Under the pieces are notes generated by a model. The model searched no databases and was not told where the DNA came from. It saw only the letters and a program-made list of their open reading frames with translations. Shown here piece after piece: positions 1-11,174 of a stretch of 64,000 nucleotides of DNA (position 1 is its first letter; every line of letters begins with the position of its first letter). The stretch spans positions 126,391,062 through 126,455,061 of the forward strand of contig NC_083560.1 of assembly GCF_019925205.1 (NCBI RefSeq), written 5' to 3'. Origin of the DNA: Metopolophium dirhodum. Taxonomy: Eukaryota; Arthropoda; Insecta; Hemiptera; Aphididae. Position numbers and translations under genes: made by a program.

Positions 1-11
1 CCTCTAGAGTA

Positions 12-1349
12 ATGGTCAGAGACCATTTTCAACTAATAAACAACAAACTGCAATCAAATGTATTGAGACATAATGCAATATCAAACAACAATAGCCCTGC
101 TCTAAATATTAAGCAAGAAATAAACTCCAGGACAACTCTCAGGGAAACAAATAGCTCAGATCAAATGAATTTAGCAAACAGCAATGAATCAATCGTATTG
201 ACTGCTTCACAAAACTCAATGACAAATATCCAAAAAATAAAGCAAGAAAAAAACTTGTATACAAATGTCAGAGAAAGAAACAATTCAGATCAAGTGGATT
301 CGGTAAATAGCAATGAATCAATTTTGGCCGACAAACCTCATGATTTAATGGCAGAACAATTCCCTATTAATACAGTTAATAATAATATTGTATCTATAGT
401 CAGAGACATGCCTTATTTCTGTATTAGAAAATTGTCTAATATTAAAAGTGAATTTTGCAATGATGATTATGATCAGACTTCACAAAACAAGCTTATATTT
501 ACATGTAGAATTTGTAAAAATTCTCCATCTACAGATATACATTCATTTGCATTACACATGAGTGAACACAGGGAGTGCAAATTGCATGAATGTATTGTGT
601 GCGATAAAACATTCAACTCTGTAGTTCTTTGGACAGCCCATATGATATATCATCAACAGCAAATAGATTTAAATGTATCAACAGTTCAGTTTAATCATTT
701 AGAAACTGAATCTAATACATTCGACCCTATTAATTCTAGAAACATGGAACCTCAAGTTTTTACAAACTTAAAAGATAGAAAATGCAAAACAATAAGAAAC
801 ACTGATTCTGCGACAATGTCAAGAAACCAAAAAAAAGAAACCAAATCATCGTCAACTAAAAAAACGAATTTCTGTAATTTCTGTAATAGGAAATTTACAA
901 AGCGCTGTTCTTTTACAAATCATATGATGACGAAGCATAATATAAATACAAACACACCAAAACAACTTACATCGATTGATTGTAACGAATCAATCATTCA
1001 GTCTGAAAACATAAAGTCGACTGATGAATACAAAAACAAATTATCAATTCCGGTAAATAACAAAAATAACAATCTGAACAACCGTGTTAAAAAAAGCAAT
1101 AAGAAAAAATCAACATTTTGCATACTTTGCAACAAACATTTTGCATATATTGGTACGCTAATCCATCACATGCGTATTCATGGACAACAGTTTCCCTGTG
1201 ATGCATGTGAGAAAAAATTCTCTACTCCATTCCAATTAAATGTTCACCGAAAGTCACATTCTGAAATTTTACCATATGTATGTACGATTTGTAATAAATC
1301 ATATAAGTTGAAATATCGATGGAATCATCATTTAAAAAGCCACTATTAA
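12..1349 (+). CDS. C2H2 zinc-finger protein, N-terminus open to window edge
   Basis: Encodes 445 residues. Six C2H2-type fingers are visible, with first cysteines near residues 165, 194, 288, 370, 396 and 424; the last three are closely spaced. The first 160 residues are low-complexity, rich in Asn and Ser, and hold an internal repeat: residues 33-62 and 76-105 are alike (both begin IKQE and end NSNESI). IKQE occurs twice and IKSE once, matching the SUMO-acceptor pattern hydrophobic-K-x-E. The frame is open upstream to base 1, so the ATG at 12 may be internal. The frame closes at TAA 1347-1349, but same-frame coding sequence with more fingers continues beyond it, so this is either a truncated product or a decayed gene. 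By family it is probably a nuclear DNA-binding protein; the target is unknown. Confidence 0.8.
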   Translation: MVRDHFQLINNKLQSNVLRHNAISNNNSPALNIKQEINSRTTLRETNSSDQMNLANSNESIVLTASQNSMTNIQKIKQEKNLYTNVRERNNSDQVDSVNSNESILADKPHDLMAEQFPINTVNNNIVSIVRDMPYFCIRKLSNIKSEFCNDDYDQTSQNKLIFTCRICKNSPSTDIHSFALHMSEHRECKLHECIVCDKTFNSVVLWTAHMIYHQQQIDLNVSTVQFNHLETESNTFDPINSRNMEPQVFTNLKDRKCKTIRNTDSATMSRNQKKETKSSSTKKTNFCNFCNRKFTKRCSFTNHMMTKHNINTNTPKQLTSIDCNESIIQSENIKSTDEYKNKLSIPVNNKNNNLNNRVKKSNKKKSTFCILCNKHFAYIGTLIHHMRIHGQQFPCDACEKKFSTPFQLNVHRKSHSEILPYVCTICNKSYKLKYRWNHHLKSHY

Positions 1350-2882
1350 AAAGACGATTCAAATTTAAAAATTAAACAGCTTACTAATAATCTAAAACCA
1401 AACATTTCAAAACTAAAGATTGAATGTATAAGTCAAAAAGATAAAATAAAATGTCGATATTGCAAAAAAGAATGTAACTCAATATCTCAGTGGAAAAATC
1501 ATATATCAATGAGCAAGGAATGTCGTCGCCATGGTAAAAGTTACCTTCCAGAATTTACATTGAATAAAACAGACATCAATACCGGCTCACAAAAAGACAA
1601 ATTAATGGACATAATTCAACAAAAACCAACGATTAAGAAACAAAATAAAAGTAATCACTAGAGTTAGGATGTTGATGACTTTTGCATTTTTTTTCCTTTT
1701 ATTCTGTACAATACTATCCTAGCTAAAAATTTGTTTCATGCTCCCTTGATGCAGAATATTCTAATTTTATTTTGGATTTTTTGCATTTTTAGCTATAAAT
1801 ACATTTTTTTTGTTTTTTAACGTCATTTTTCAACATTTTTAAGTCATTTTTTCATCTTTTAGGGCCTTTGTTTGTACTTTTTATACAATTTGGGGCATTT
1901 TTTACAAATTATAGATTTTAGGGCAAATGTTACACCCAAGTTTGGAAACAAATTTAATTTATTTAAAATCTAACTTTAGATTTGGACTATTAGTAAAAAA
2001 TAATTTTGATATTATTGCGGGGTTTTTTTGTGATTACATTTATCGTGTTCCGATAAGATTTACTCTTTGAGTGTTATATATTGATGAAACAAGTGCTCTT
2101 TCAGACATACGCCGATCATACACGCTTATCGAGTATCATATTTATAAATTGTTTATTTATTTTAAATTTATTAACTGATCGACGTCGTCGTGTTTTGTTT
2201 GATAACATCAGACACATATTAATTGTACAGTGCAACAATGCAATATGAATATTATTATAACATCAACATCCTAATACTAATAATGAAAATATTTTTAATA
2301 TAATTTTTTTTTATTTATATTTTTATTTTTAATTTATTTTTAATATTGAAATTTATCTATAAATTATTTAAATGCTTAATATATTTATAATTCATATTTT
2401 AAATTACTATTACACCCATTATTATACCCATATCTCTAATAAAAATTATTATTTATAAATAAGTTTTTTCACTTACTTTGGAACTACGTATTTTGAATAA
2501 TTTTTAAGGTCATTTTTTGAAGTTTTAGGGCTTTTTTGCATTTTTTTAGGGCATTTTTGTGTGTTTTTTAGGTCATCAACATCCTAACTCTAGTAATCAC
2601 ATTAATGGTGCTAAATGTGAGTTATGTGGTAAAATACACAGTAGTGAATATAGTTTAATTCGCCACACATCCATGATTCACAAACAAACTTATGAACATA
2701 TGACCTGTAATGTTTGTGGAATTACATTTAAACTAAAATTTTCTTACGAAGTACATTTAAGAACTAAACACAAACAATTATTTAAACATCATGAAGGAAC
2801 CAACTCTACATATAACAGAACCAGCGGGCAAATTATATCAGTAAATAATGTGTATTGGGTAGTATTCCGAATAAAGTATTAA
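1350..2882 (+). pseudogene. Displaced C-terminal part of the zinc-finger gene, split by a transposon
   Basis: After the TAA at 1347 the same frame stays open from 1350 to 1658, with a cysteine/histidine cluster (CRYCKKEC ... KNH). At 1659 a hAT-type element interrupts it and supplies an immediate TAG. Coding resumes in the same frame at 2601 just after the second target-site copy and ends at TAA 2880-2882. That last part has two more finger-like units, CELCGKIH...H and CNVCGITF...H. Element plus duplicated target is 942 bp, a multiple of three, so the frame matches numerically on both sides. The ancestral frame was therefore longer than the surviving upstream one. A transcript could instead skip this part by splicing, but no clear donor was seen. 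Confidence 0.75.
1659..2592. mobile_element. hAT-type non-autonomous element with perfect TSD
   Basis: A 934-bp insertion with perfect 21-bp terminal inverted repeats beginning TAGAGTTAGGATGTT. The 8-bp sequence GTAATCAC is duplicated at 1651-1658 and 2593-2600. An 8-bp duplication and ends starting TAGAG fit the hAT superfamily. The inside is AT-rich with repeated motifs like TTTAGGGCATTTTT and has no transposase frame, so it must have been moved in trans. Perfect ends and target copies suggest a fairly recent insertion. It lies inside the zinc-finger coding frame. Confidence 0.9.
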
Positions 2883-3894
2883 GTATTAGAATACCTTCTA
2901 AGAGTTCAGAGAACATAAAAATACTTTTTTAAAAAGTTTTCTGAACAACTATTTAGAATATTTTATAAAGTATTTTATATTTTTATTCCTATAAAAAAAT
3001 ACTTTTTATTTACAATAATAATTGTTTGCTTTGTTTTTCTCGACATTTTCACAATATTATAAACATTTAAAAATTTTAAATAAATTATTAACAACTTAAA
3101 TTAAATTTGTTTTTTTTTTTTATTATTAATTTTTAAAGGCACCATTAGCCTGCGTTACATTTTTTAAATTACATTAAATATAAATTACTTATTACTATTA
3201 AATTTGTACATTTTAAATGAGATGACGCGTTCAGTTTCATTTATGAATTTGATTATTTTTTTGGGCGTCTCGGGAGTGGGTGAAAGTATCTCGGGCGTAA
3301 CTCAATTGCGCACTTTTTAGCTTTTTATATTTGAGAAAATCCAACACGATTGCGCACCTTTCACCTAATATTTTGTATTGTTGGAGTTAAAGAAATTAAC
3401 ATTAATAATTGTCCTATAATATCTTTAATTATTTACAAACAATACTACAACTTAGTGTATTATAATATATTAATATATACATGAAAATATGAAATAAAAA
3501 ACAAATTATATCATACATTAAGTTTATAAAATTCAAAAACTTTCCCAACTTTAATAATAACGTAATAAAAAAATATAAATAAATAAATGTAATATACAAT
3601 ACATCACAATTACTATGCGTCAAAAAAAGAAATAATCTTCGGTATTCATCTACAAAAATAAAGAAATGAGATTTTTTCATAATGATAATAAAAATAATAA
3701 TAAATTTACGTATACCTAGTAAGAAATATTGATTGCGCGTCAAATAAAAAAAAAACCAATTATAAGTTCAAAAAATTCCCTGATATTAGTAATAAGTAAA
3801 GACTGGATTTATATGTTTTTACATATTGTTACTGGGTCTATGCAGTCTTATGAGAGTATAAAATGTGGACGATTCGTTCAATTCTGAATGCGTA
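2883..3894. other. AT-rich intergenic stretch
   Basis: No gene recognised. It is AT-rich with homopolymer runs. A minus-strand open frame at 3429-3743 is low-complexity and looks like chance. A less AT-rich patch near 3260-3330 contains GGGCGTCTCGGGAGTGGG-like sequence of unknown origin. Confidence 0.5.
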
Positions 3895-4320
3895 GGAAAA
3901 AGTTTTTTTTGCATATTTGAGAATATTTTATGGGTTAGAGAATATTTAATCCATTTAGCATATTTTGGAATATTTCGTAAATTGTGAGAAAAAATTCGTA
4001 TTTATTTTTAGTTTTAATTTTACGGAACCTAGAAAAAAAATTTCTTAAACATTTAAATTTTTATCATTTCAAACTCTTACTAAAGTGCAATAGCTGTATT
4101 CCATTAGAATACGCAACTTTTAATACTTATTAATACCTCACTATTAAAACAATATTAAAAAAAATATTAAAGCAAATAATGATGTTTATTGATTATTTTT
4201 GCATATTTTAGCATATTTTTTAAATTTTTAAGAGAATATAATGAGAATATTTTAATGTTTTTTAGAGAATATTAGCATCATATTTTAGGAATTTGAAGAG
4301 AATATAAATCCTGTCTTTAG
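3895..4320. repeat. Degenerate repeat rich in GCATATTTT and AGAATATTTT motifs
   Basis: Short motifs such as GCATATTT, GAGAATATTTTA and TAGCATATTTT recur many times here. A similar run in the opposite orientation (AAAATATGC) is seen near 58200-58330. It is probably an eroded DNA-transposon interior; no termini were found. Confidence 0.4.
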
Positions 4321-4379
4321 TAATAAGTAATAACGTAATACATATAGTCAAAAATATGTCAAATAGTCCAAAATATTCA

Positions 4380-4562
4380 ATCGTGTTACACCGAGTACTT
4401 CATATAGGGTTTCTGGTAGTTCCTATTGGATGCGCATTTCATTGAACTGGCGACATTCGAGGAGGATGTGCTTGACCGTAATTATTGTTCTGCAAGTAGT
4501 GCATGAGGGTGGTCTTCTTTAGCCATAAGGTACCCGTGTATCATACGGGTGACGGGTGTGGC
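4380..4562 (-). pseudogene. Relic of a non-LTR retrotransposon polyprotein C-terminus
   Basis: Read on the minus strand, one frame gives a broken protein with a cysteine/histidine pattern CTTC...TVKHILLEC followed by LPETLYEVLG. This pattern (C-x2-C ... KHIL-x-EC ... LKEVLG-like) is typical of the segment after the RNase H domain in Jockey/R1-like retrotransposons. Two in-frame stops interrupt it, so it is dead. The assignment rests on motif recognition. Confidence 0.6.
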
Positions 4563-4567
4563 CTTAA

Positions 4568-4590
4568 ATTATATTATATTATATTATATT
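4568..4590. repeat. ATATT microsatellite
   Basis: About four and a half tandem copies of a five-base TTATA unit, directly beside the retrotransposon relic. Confidence 0.8.
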
Positions 4591-5384
4591 AGAATTATAG
4601 AACATATTATTATGTTGGCCCTAATTTCAAATGGTCTCCAAAAATGTATCATTGTTTTAATACTTATTTGAATACATATTCTGAATACTATTTTTCATAA
4701 GTATTCGAGTAAAAATATTGAAATCCGGATTCAGCTAAACGTTCTTTTGGGGATATACATTTTCGAAATTTCGTATTTTGGTTTTGTATATCATATTTAA
4801 TAAAGTCCAACGATTGGGAACATTTTTCTAAATACGGAAATATTGGGAACATTTTTTACTAACCTTTTTAAATACGGAAATAATGTCTGCAACTCTCCTT
4901 ATTTTTCTCTTGCAAAGTTAATATTATGAACCCTTGCACAGTCTTTTTTTCAGTGTTTTCCTTTTTTTCTTTTCTGCTAAAAAAAGCCATGGATTTTTTA
5001 GCAGAAAATAAAATATGAAAATCATATTTTCTTCATCATTACTTGTTTCACTCACAATAAATGTCTTAGACATTATGTCTATGTATGTAGGTAATATAAA
5101 CTAATGTAAAAAATAAAATATGAATATAAGTTAGCTAAACTCTTAATGTCTATATTAACACATACGTTAGGTATATGTTTATCACAAGTGGCAAGAGAAA
5201 AATACGCAACGTTTATATAATGGCAGTAGGCAGAAGACTTCCGATTTGTTCCGACGAGTTCCGTTTGTAGGAATTTGATTCCGTTCCATTTCGATCCAGC
5301 GTGCAGCAAACCTTTAAAGTTTAAATTTACCATTTTCCATATATTGTAACATTTTCTAACCATTGACTTTTTTTGAGAACACAA

Positions 5385-5470
5385 CGACTCCGCTCACAAT
5401 TGTTTTTCGTATGTAATCACTTATTATTGAATTCAAATATAACATATTCATTACAATATTGTCCATATGT
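5385..5470 (-). repeat. Truncated copy of the dispersed 1.3-kb family (left-end part)
   Basis: The reverse complement resembles the segment containing TTGAATTC and GATTCTGAGC shared with 13703-13990 and 56113-56300. Only a fragment remains. Confidence 0.45.
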
Positions 5471-5596
5471 TTTTCTTAATCAAGGTTAATAAAAAATTGT
5501 TTCACTTTGTTAAAAAAACTTGAAAAGGAGATTTATAAATTGAAGGTTACTAATAGAAGGTTCCTCATAAGCTATTGTTTGTGAAAATTAAACAAA

Positions 5597-6172
5597 AAAG
5601 ACGACGGGTTGCACTCAGGGAGTGCCGGCAGAAGTGAAAACTTGTATATTAACGTCGTGCATTTTTGATATTTTGGAATGGTTAGGTAATAATTTTGCAC
5701 GAATTGCTTTAATTATCATTATAAAAGTACTATCATTTATGTGGTAAAATACAATATTCATTTATTGCCCTAAAATTAATTATTTTACATCTCCAAAACT
5801 GATACAGTAGGTTTATGGTAGCTGAAGTAAGAAACGAACAATTTTGATTCGAATCTATTTAAAAGTCTAATAAAGACCACATCAATAGTACTTTTGTATT
5901 TCGTTGTGCTAAGATTGCGATCATTTGACTTCGTTAAACCAAATTCATTATTTAAAAATTCAATTAATAGTTGATTTTTATCGTCTGCAAAGTTTATGTT
6001 GAAATCTCCACTCCAACGCCAATTATTCATTTTAGTAAAATTTAAAGTAATTGAACAAAACGAACACTAGACACTAACAATAACAAGTCACTACTAGATA
6101 AAACATCTACTATGTTAATAAATATCAATAAGAGCAACATATGAAAATAAAATAAAACCCGTCGTTTTTTTA
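5597..6172. mobile_element. Possible element bounded by inverted ACGACGGGTT ends
   Basis: AAGACGACGGGTT at about 5600-5615 is mirrored by AACCCGTCGTTTTTT near 6157-6172. Between them lies a minus-strand endonuclease-like fragment. The region just after the left end, near 5620-5645, is GC-richer than its surroundings. Ends are short and no target duplication was identified, so the boundaries are tentative. Confidence 0.35.
5785..6030 (-). pseudogene. Endonuclease-domain fragment of a retroelement
   Basis: An 81-residue open frame containing GDFNINF, then TIDVVFIR and YFSYHKP near its end. These match motifs of the apurinic-type endonuclease domain of non-LTR retrotransposons (GDFN, the D-x-V/I-F region and the terminal SDH-like motif, here SYHKP). 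The reverse transcriptase is absent, so this is a fragment. Confidence 0.6.
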
Positions 6173-6230
6173 TTTATTTATTTCTACTTACATGAGAGCG
6201 AATAATGCCAAAAGCGAAAGAAATTAACAT

Positions 6231-6477
6231 ACTTCTAGAAGTCTGATTTCAATTTTGATAACTAATTTGAATTCAATAAATTCTTTTCTATGTTTTGTAG
6301 GAAATAGATTTTCGATATTTTGTAAAGTTTTTGTAGTACAGTTGCAAATTAATTTATTTAATTTCTCAAAATGAACTTGTACTTTAAAGGTTGAAAATGA
6401 AAAAGTTTTTCCTACAAAACATAGAAAAGAAGTTATTGAATTCAAATTAGTTTTCAAAATTGAAATTGGACTTCTAG
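6231..6477. mobile_element. Fold-back element, about 250 bp
   Basis: The sequence from 6231 (ACTTCTAGAAGTC...) is repeated inverted at about 6403-6476 (...GGACTTCTAGA). The arms are about 70 bp and imperfect, around a spacer near 100 bp. A minus-strand open frame across it (6224-6457) is a by-product of the fold-back. No coding content. Confidence 0.65.
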
Positions 6478-6714
6478 AATTATGTTTATTTTTCTTTTAT
6501 CCATCACAAAAAAAACTAATTAAGTACCCAACCCCGCTAAAGAAGTTTTCACTTCAAAAATTAGCGTAAATTTGCAAAAAAATTTTATGAGCGTCTAAAG
6601 TTAGAATTATGATAAAATAGTGAAAAAATATTTTAAAATACAATTTTTAGGCCAAAATGAGTTCTACCTACTGAAATACTAATTATTAATAGTACAATAA
6701 ATTAATAAAATAAT

Positions 6715-6832
6715 TAATATATCACTTATAAATTATTGAATTCAAATATAATATATCTATTACAATGACATGCTCTACACTACTGCAGCAGTGATATTAC
6801 ACACTTGTCCACCTTTTTTTTTATTAATTAAT
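6715..6832 (-). repeat. Truncated copy of the dispersed family (left-end part)
   Basis: The reverse complement shows the family signature AAAGGTGGACAAGTG followed by a TACTGCTGCAGTAG-like stretch and a TGAATTCAA block, as at 35425-35535. The rest of the element is missing. Confidence 0.5.
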
Positions 6833-7938
6833 GTTGACAAAAAATTTGGTTCACTTATAACAAACTTGAAAATTGAATACATGGTTCCTCGTGGGGTTCT
6901 TAGTGGAATTTAAAAAAAAGTTGAGTGTATAAATCGACAATATTTTTTACGAAAATTTGCACATTATTTTAGAATTGGAAATTAATATATACTTTTCTAT
7001 TTATATCAGGGACTGGAACTTTGATAGTTTTTATGGTTTGGGTTTCTTTTTGGTTTTTAAGAAAACGAAAATTTAGATTCCTGTTTTGGTTTTGTTTAGG
7101 TCCTTAAAAAATTATAATAAAATATTGGTATTGTAAATTGGCGTCAATTGTGGAGGGTCAAAACCAATTTTCAACAAGATATCTTAAAATTTGCTTATGG
7201 CTAAATAAGTAAAAATTTACTCATCACTGTCACTTAATATGCGAACCACTTCAAATAAGAAACCAAAATTAATCTTAAAAAAACCTTTCTGTAAAAGTAT
7301 CGGTTTCGGTAAAGTTTCGGTTTTTAAATTAATTTAAATAAGGGTTTCGGTGAGGTACCGGTTTTCAATATTCAAAGGGTTCCGGAATCTGGTTCCATAA
7401 AAGGTTGTTATCGGTAAGGTTCCAATCCTTGATTTATATCTTAGATTTGAAATTTTAATACAAGATTCCACATACATGTTCCTACTAGACACTCATTCTT
7501 TCAGAAAATAAATGTTTTTGAAAACAATTATTTTACATAATATTAACTTGTTACAAAACAATATTTTTTATCATAAGTATTATACCATAAGCCATTTGAA
7601 GTTTTTTTTAACCTTTTGAGTTAAAACATACATTTTGAATTACATAGGCATAATATTATATGGAGTGTTTCCGCATTCATTCATTGAAATTTTAAATACT
7701 TATAACTGGAGCACGGATGTGTATGAATTAATAACCGAATATAAAGGCGCTAAAAAATCTTAAAAATGCATAAATATATTAATATATATTATCCACTAAA
7801 ATGTTCAAATGTGCACTCCAAAATTCATTTATTTTCTGAATGTTAAATTTAAAATTATGGAACGCTACTATTAATACTTTTCTTTAAAATATCTGTATTT
7901 AGTATATAGTTTTAATCTATCAGAAAAATAAAAATCAA

Positions 7939-8384
7939 TTAAGAGGATGCCACATGGACATTTGTTGTATTTGTCCTACAAGTGCGTAACATAGCAAAAT
8001 TTACGCACAGCAGATAACGTTTAGCTCTGTTAGTTTAAAAATTAGAGTCAATCAACCTATTATGAAACTTGAAGGTAAGAACATTATCTGTGTCCTTAAC
8101 ATACAAACACAGATAAAGTCCTTGCCATAGTTTACAATGATTCAATTTTTTAATAAATTATGCTTACATAATATAAAATAAATTAAAAATGCTCATAACT
8201 CAATTAAATACTGTATAATCGTAAAAAAAACAACACAGATAATGTTCTTACCATAAAGTTTTATAATAGGTCGATTCACTCTAATATTTAAACTAACAAA
8301 TCTAAACGTTATCTGCTAAGCGTAAATTTGTTATGTTACGCACTTGTAAGACAGACAACAAATATCTGTGTTGCGTCCTCTTAA
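7939..8384. mobile_element. Fold-back MITE flanked by TTAA (family M)
   Basis: Begins TTAAGAGGATGCCACA and ends TGTGTTGCGTCCTCTTAA. The arms are long inverted repeats, well over 100 bp, sharing blocks such as TTGTTGTATTTGTC, AAGTGCGTAACATAG and AGATAACGTTTAG. TTAA sits at both ends, the target used by piggyBac-type elements, but the superfamily is uncertain. Related copies lie in intron 8 of both CstF-50 genes and, more decayed, at 49595-49950. Confidence 0.8.
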
Positions 8385-8710
8385 CATCAAAATATATCCT
8401 AAGCGGTACCTACCTAAATAATAATTTGTGCTTTGTTGGTAGTTTTAATCTATAAGAAAAAAATTAATTCCCTGGGATAACCGTTTACACCTACGAGTAC
8501 ACGTATTAATTTATTTTGTTATTAATCATAACTATAAATGTCAAAATATGCAAAATATATAAATTTTTTACATAGTACCAAAGTTAAAAGTTATTACATT
8601 ATATAGCAAAATAAAATCTTGTATTTACCTAAATCATAATAATAGAATGCTAATTAATAATTAAAAAGTTAATACAAAATAAAATAACAAATAATTAATT
8701 TTTTTCTTAC

Positions 8711-8978
8711 CATTATCTAAAAATAATGAACGACCAGCGCCTGGTTTTAATCTGTTCTTTAATTCAGTATTCTTGAAACAAACGGGTTCAAAATGAGAAC
8801 TATAAACTCTTGTTCCATTTATTACTATTTTAGCAGGATCTTTTTCTATTCCACATTTTTCTATCCACTTATTTCTCAGCTTGAAATCCTTAGAATAGCC
8901 TAAGAGACTAAGATTCTTTGAAAGCCTGTTAAAGCAGTTTTGAACGGAACATCGTAATCCAGATCCTAAAGTATGGTC
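8711..8978 (-). pseudogene. THAP-domain exon with a lost zinc ligand
   Basis: The minus strand encodes a THAP-type zinc finger: CSVQNC near the start, a conserved Trp in RNKWIEKCG, then VYSSHFEPVCF and a proline-containing tail (LKPGAGRS). THAP domains bind DNA through C-x2-4-C ... C-x2-H, and here the third cysteine of the usual CSxHF is tyrosine (TAT, one base from TGT). A donor GTAAG follows at 8709-8710. Acceptors fit at 8979 or 8966. The shorter form (8965 start) is in phase with the candidate exon at 10154-10311. It may be a decayed gene or transposase-derived exon; partner exons to the left were not found. Confidence 0.55.
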
Positions 8979-10153
8979 CTTTAAAATTTAAACACATAAT
9001 TCATATTAAAAAAATATATTAATATTAGAAACAGCTAGGTTGCCAATTATTAAGTACAAATTAAAATATAATATGAGCTATATACGTATTTTAGTGATAT
9101 AATATTCAATAGTCTAGTTTGTGTAGAGTCTATATACTTAGGATAGTCTAAAGACTATTTTTTGTAGAAACTAGAGGGTATGGATCCTTCCATGTCTTTG
9201 TAACCAAAATAACGAACTACAGAGTACTGGTTGTGAATAACATAGAATCAGAATACTACTCATTACTATAGTACACTTGATAACCCAGCTAACCTTTCCC
9301 AACCATTGCAATATTGTTCAGGTGTAAGCCTCGTTTGCTGTAAAGTATATGATGCAAAGCAAGTTGTGTGTTCAAATTTATTCGTATATTATGATATAAT
9401 GAACAACCTACACGATGATTATTTTCTTATAGTAAATATACACACAGCTTTTTTTGGGCGTTAGTAGTTGATCATTTTGATTTTATATTTTACAAAATAT
9501 TGCTTTATATTATGTACGCATTAAAGTATATCAAAAATGTTCAGTTGCTATTTTAAAATAGAAATTCATACTGTCAAGTAAAATGAAAGGGAATAATTAT
9601 GTAATTTATATATTGACTGCCGCAACAAAAACTGTTGTAACTCATTTTTACAAAAAACTTTTTTTTATCTGGTTTACTATTTTTCTGGATTACCAACGAA
9701 ACTCATAGTAGCATAAATCAACCAAAGACGTTACAATAGGATGCAGTTACTGTGTCTTGGTTGGAAATTCAGAAAAATAGTAGGACTGGTTGTCTTTTCA
9801 CAAAAGACCATGACACTAGTTAAATGCTTAAATGAATCACAAAAATCCCCGATTAATTACAGTAGATATTTCCTAAAAATACACTAACAGTGGCTAGAAA
9901 ATATATCCCGAGAGTCTTCCGAAAAGAGTACACACATTGATGGTCAAACTACTAACTATTTTATAAATATAAGTGGACAAGAATATTACTGATGTCTAAT
10001 GAGAAGCACTAATTTAGGTACTAAAGAAGAGAAACCAGGAGGTTGAAGACTAAGGCCCTACATATTCAATAAGGAAAGCATGGAAAATCATAAAAAATTA
10101 AAGATATTAGACTGTATTGACCATGTTTATTATAAATATTAATACTTATTTAC
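8979..10153. other. Gene-free stretch, possible intron
   Basis: AT-rich with no recognised frame. If the THAP exon and the exon at 10154-10311 belong together, this is their intron. Confidence 0.35.
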
Positions 10154-10311
10154 TGACCGACATATTTTTACTACTCATATCCTCATTGTTTATAATAAGT
10201 CTAGATGACCGTCTTGGTGATTTAAAATTATTTAGAACAGCATTTCCATTATGTTCCTCTCCGTAAAATTCAGATTCTATGCAATCCCTTTCATCATAAT
10301 AAACCAATGTT
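10154..10311 (-). CDS. Candidate internal exon, unrecognised protein
   Basis: A 158-base open frame on the minus strand with an AG acceptor just before it (10312-10313) and a GTAAAT donor just after it. It encodes an acidic then basic stretch including YYDERDCIESEFYGEEH and SPRRSSRLIINNEDM. Composition is not low-complexity and looks protein-like. Its phase fits the THAP exon at 8711-8965, which would place it upstream of the THAP domain; that is unusual because THAP domains normally lie at the N-terminus. No family was recognised. Confidence 0.4.
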
Positions 10312-10821
10312 CTAGATTTTCAAATAATTGTAAAAACAAAAACTAGTCTGTAATTTTCATTAACTCACTTTATAATATTTTTTTCCATTGGTAAAATTAC
10401 ATAATTCCTAGTTTCAACACCATTACTTTGAATAACATAACTATAAAAAAATAATAATACTATTGAAAATTAAAAATTAAATTATAGAGATCCAGAAGTA
10501 TTACTTAGAAGGAAAACCATTTTGATCATAAGGTTGGAGAATAGTATTTGAAAAAAAAAAATCGCTTTTTTCCTGGCTCTTAGTTTTCTTCTAAAAAATT
10601 ATCACTGCATATACGTTTCCAATCGTGACAACAATCAATTCCAAAAACTTATAGCCATTTTCTTCTCATATATTCATTCTTGGGAATTCTATTAAACAAA
10701 TATCAATGAATACACAATAAATTGCTAATGTTAGGTTAAGAAAATCAGCTAAATAGAAATTGATATTAAATAAAATGTAATTTCAATAAAAAAAGATTAG
10801 TTAAATTAAAAAACCAAAGTA

Positions 10822-11174
10822 GAAAAAATATCTTAATAGGATAAAAAAAGTTATATCATATTATATTATTATTTTTATATATTGATCTTATTTTTTTTTA
10901 ATGTAACTTGGCTCCTTTTATTAAAATTTGAGATTTTACTATATATCAAATTTTTATTCAACTGTTTTTTTATTTTATTTAGGTTTTTTAGATATAAAAA
11001 AAATCTAAAAAACCTATGAGGCATAAAAAATCAGTCGAATAAAAATGTTTATTTAATAAAAAATAAAATATTAATAAAAGGAGCCAAGTTAAATTTTAAA
11101 ATAGAAGATCAATATATAAAAATAATAATATAATATTAATATAAGATTTTTTATCCTATTGAGATATATTTTTT
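10822..11174. mobile_element. Near-palindromic fold-back element
   Basis: Arms of about 165 bp mirror each other: ATATCTTAATAGGAT ... GGCTCCTTTTATTA on the left against TAATAAAAGGAGCC ... ATCCTATTGAGATAT on the right. At the centre is a smaller perfect palindrome (TAGGTTTTTTAGAT / ATCTAAAAAACCTA, 10978-11017). It has no coding content and is AT-rich. A single-stranded copy would form one long hairpin. Confidence 0.75.

Noticed and set aside
6224..6457. Minus-strand frame of 77 codons
   Set aside because: Lies across a fold-back element; both ends of the frame are the same repeat inverted.
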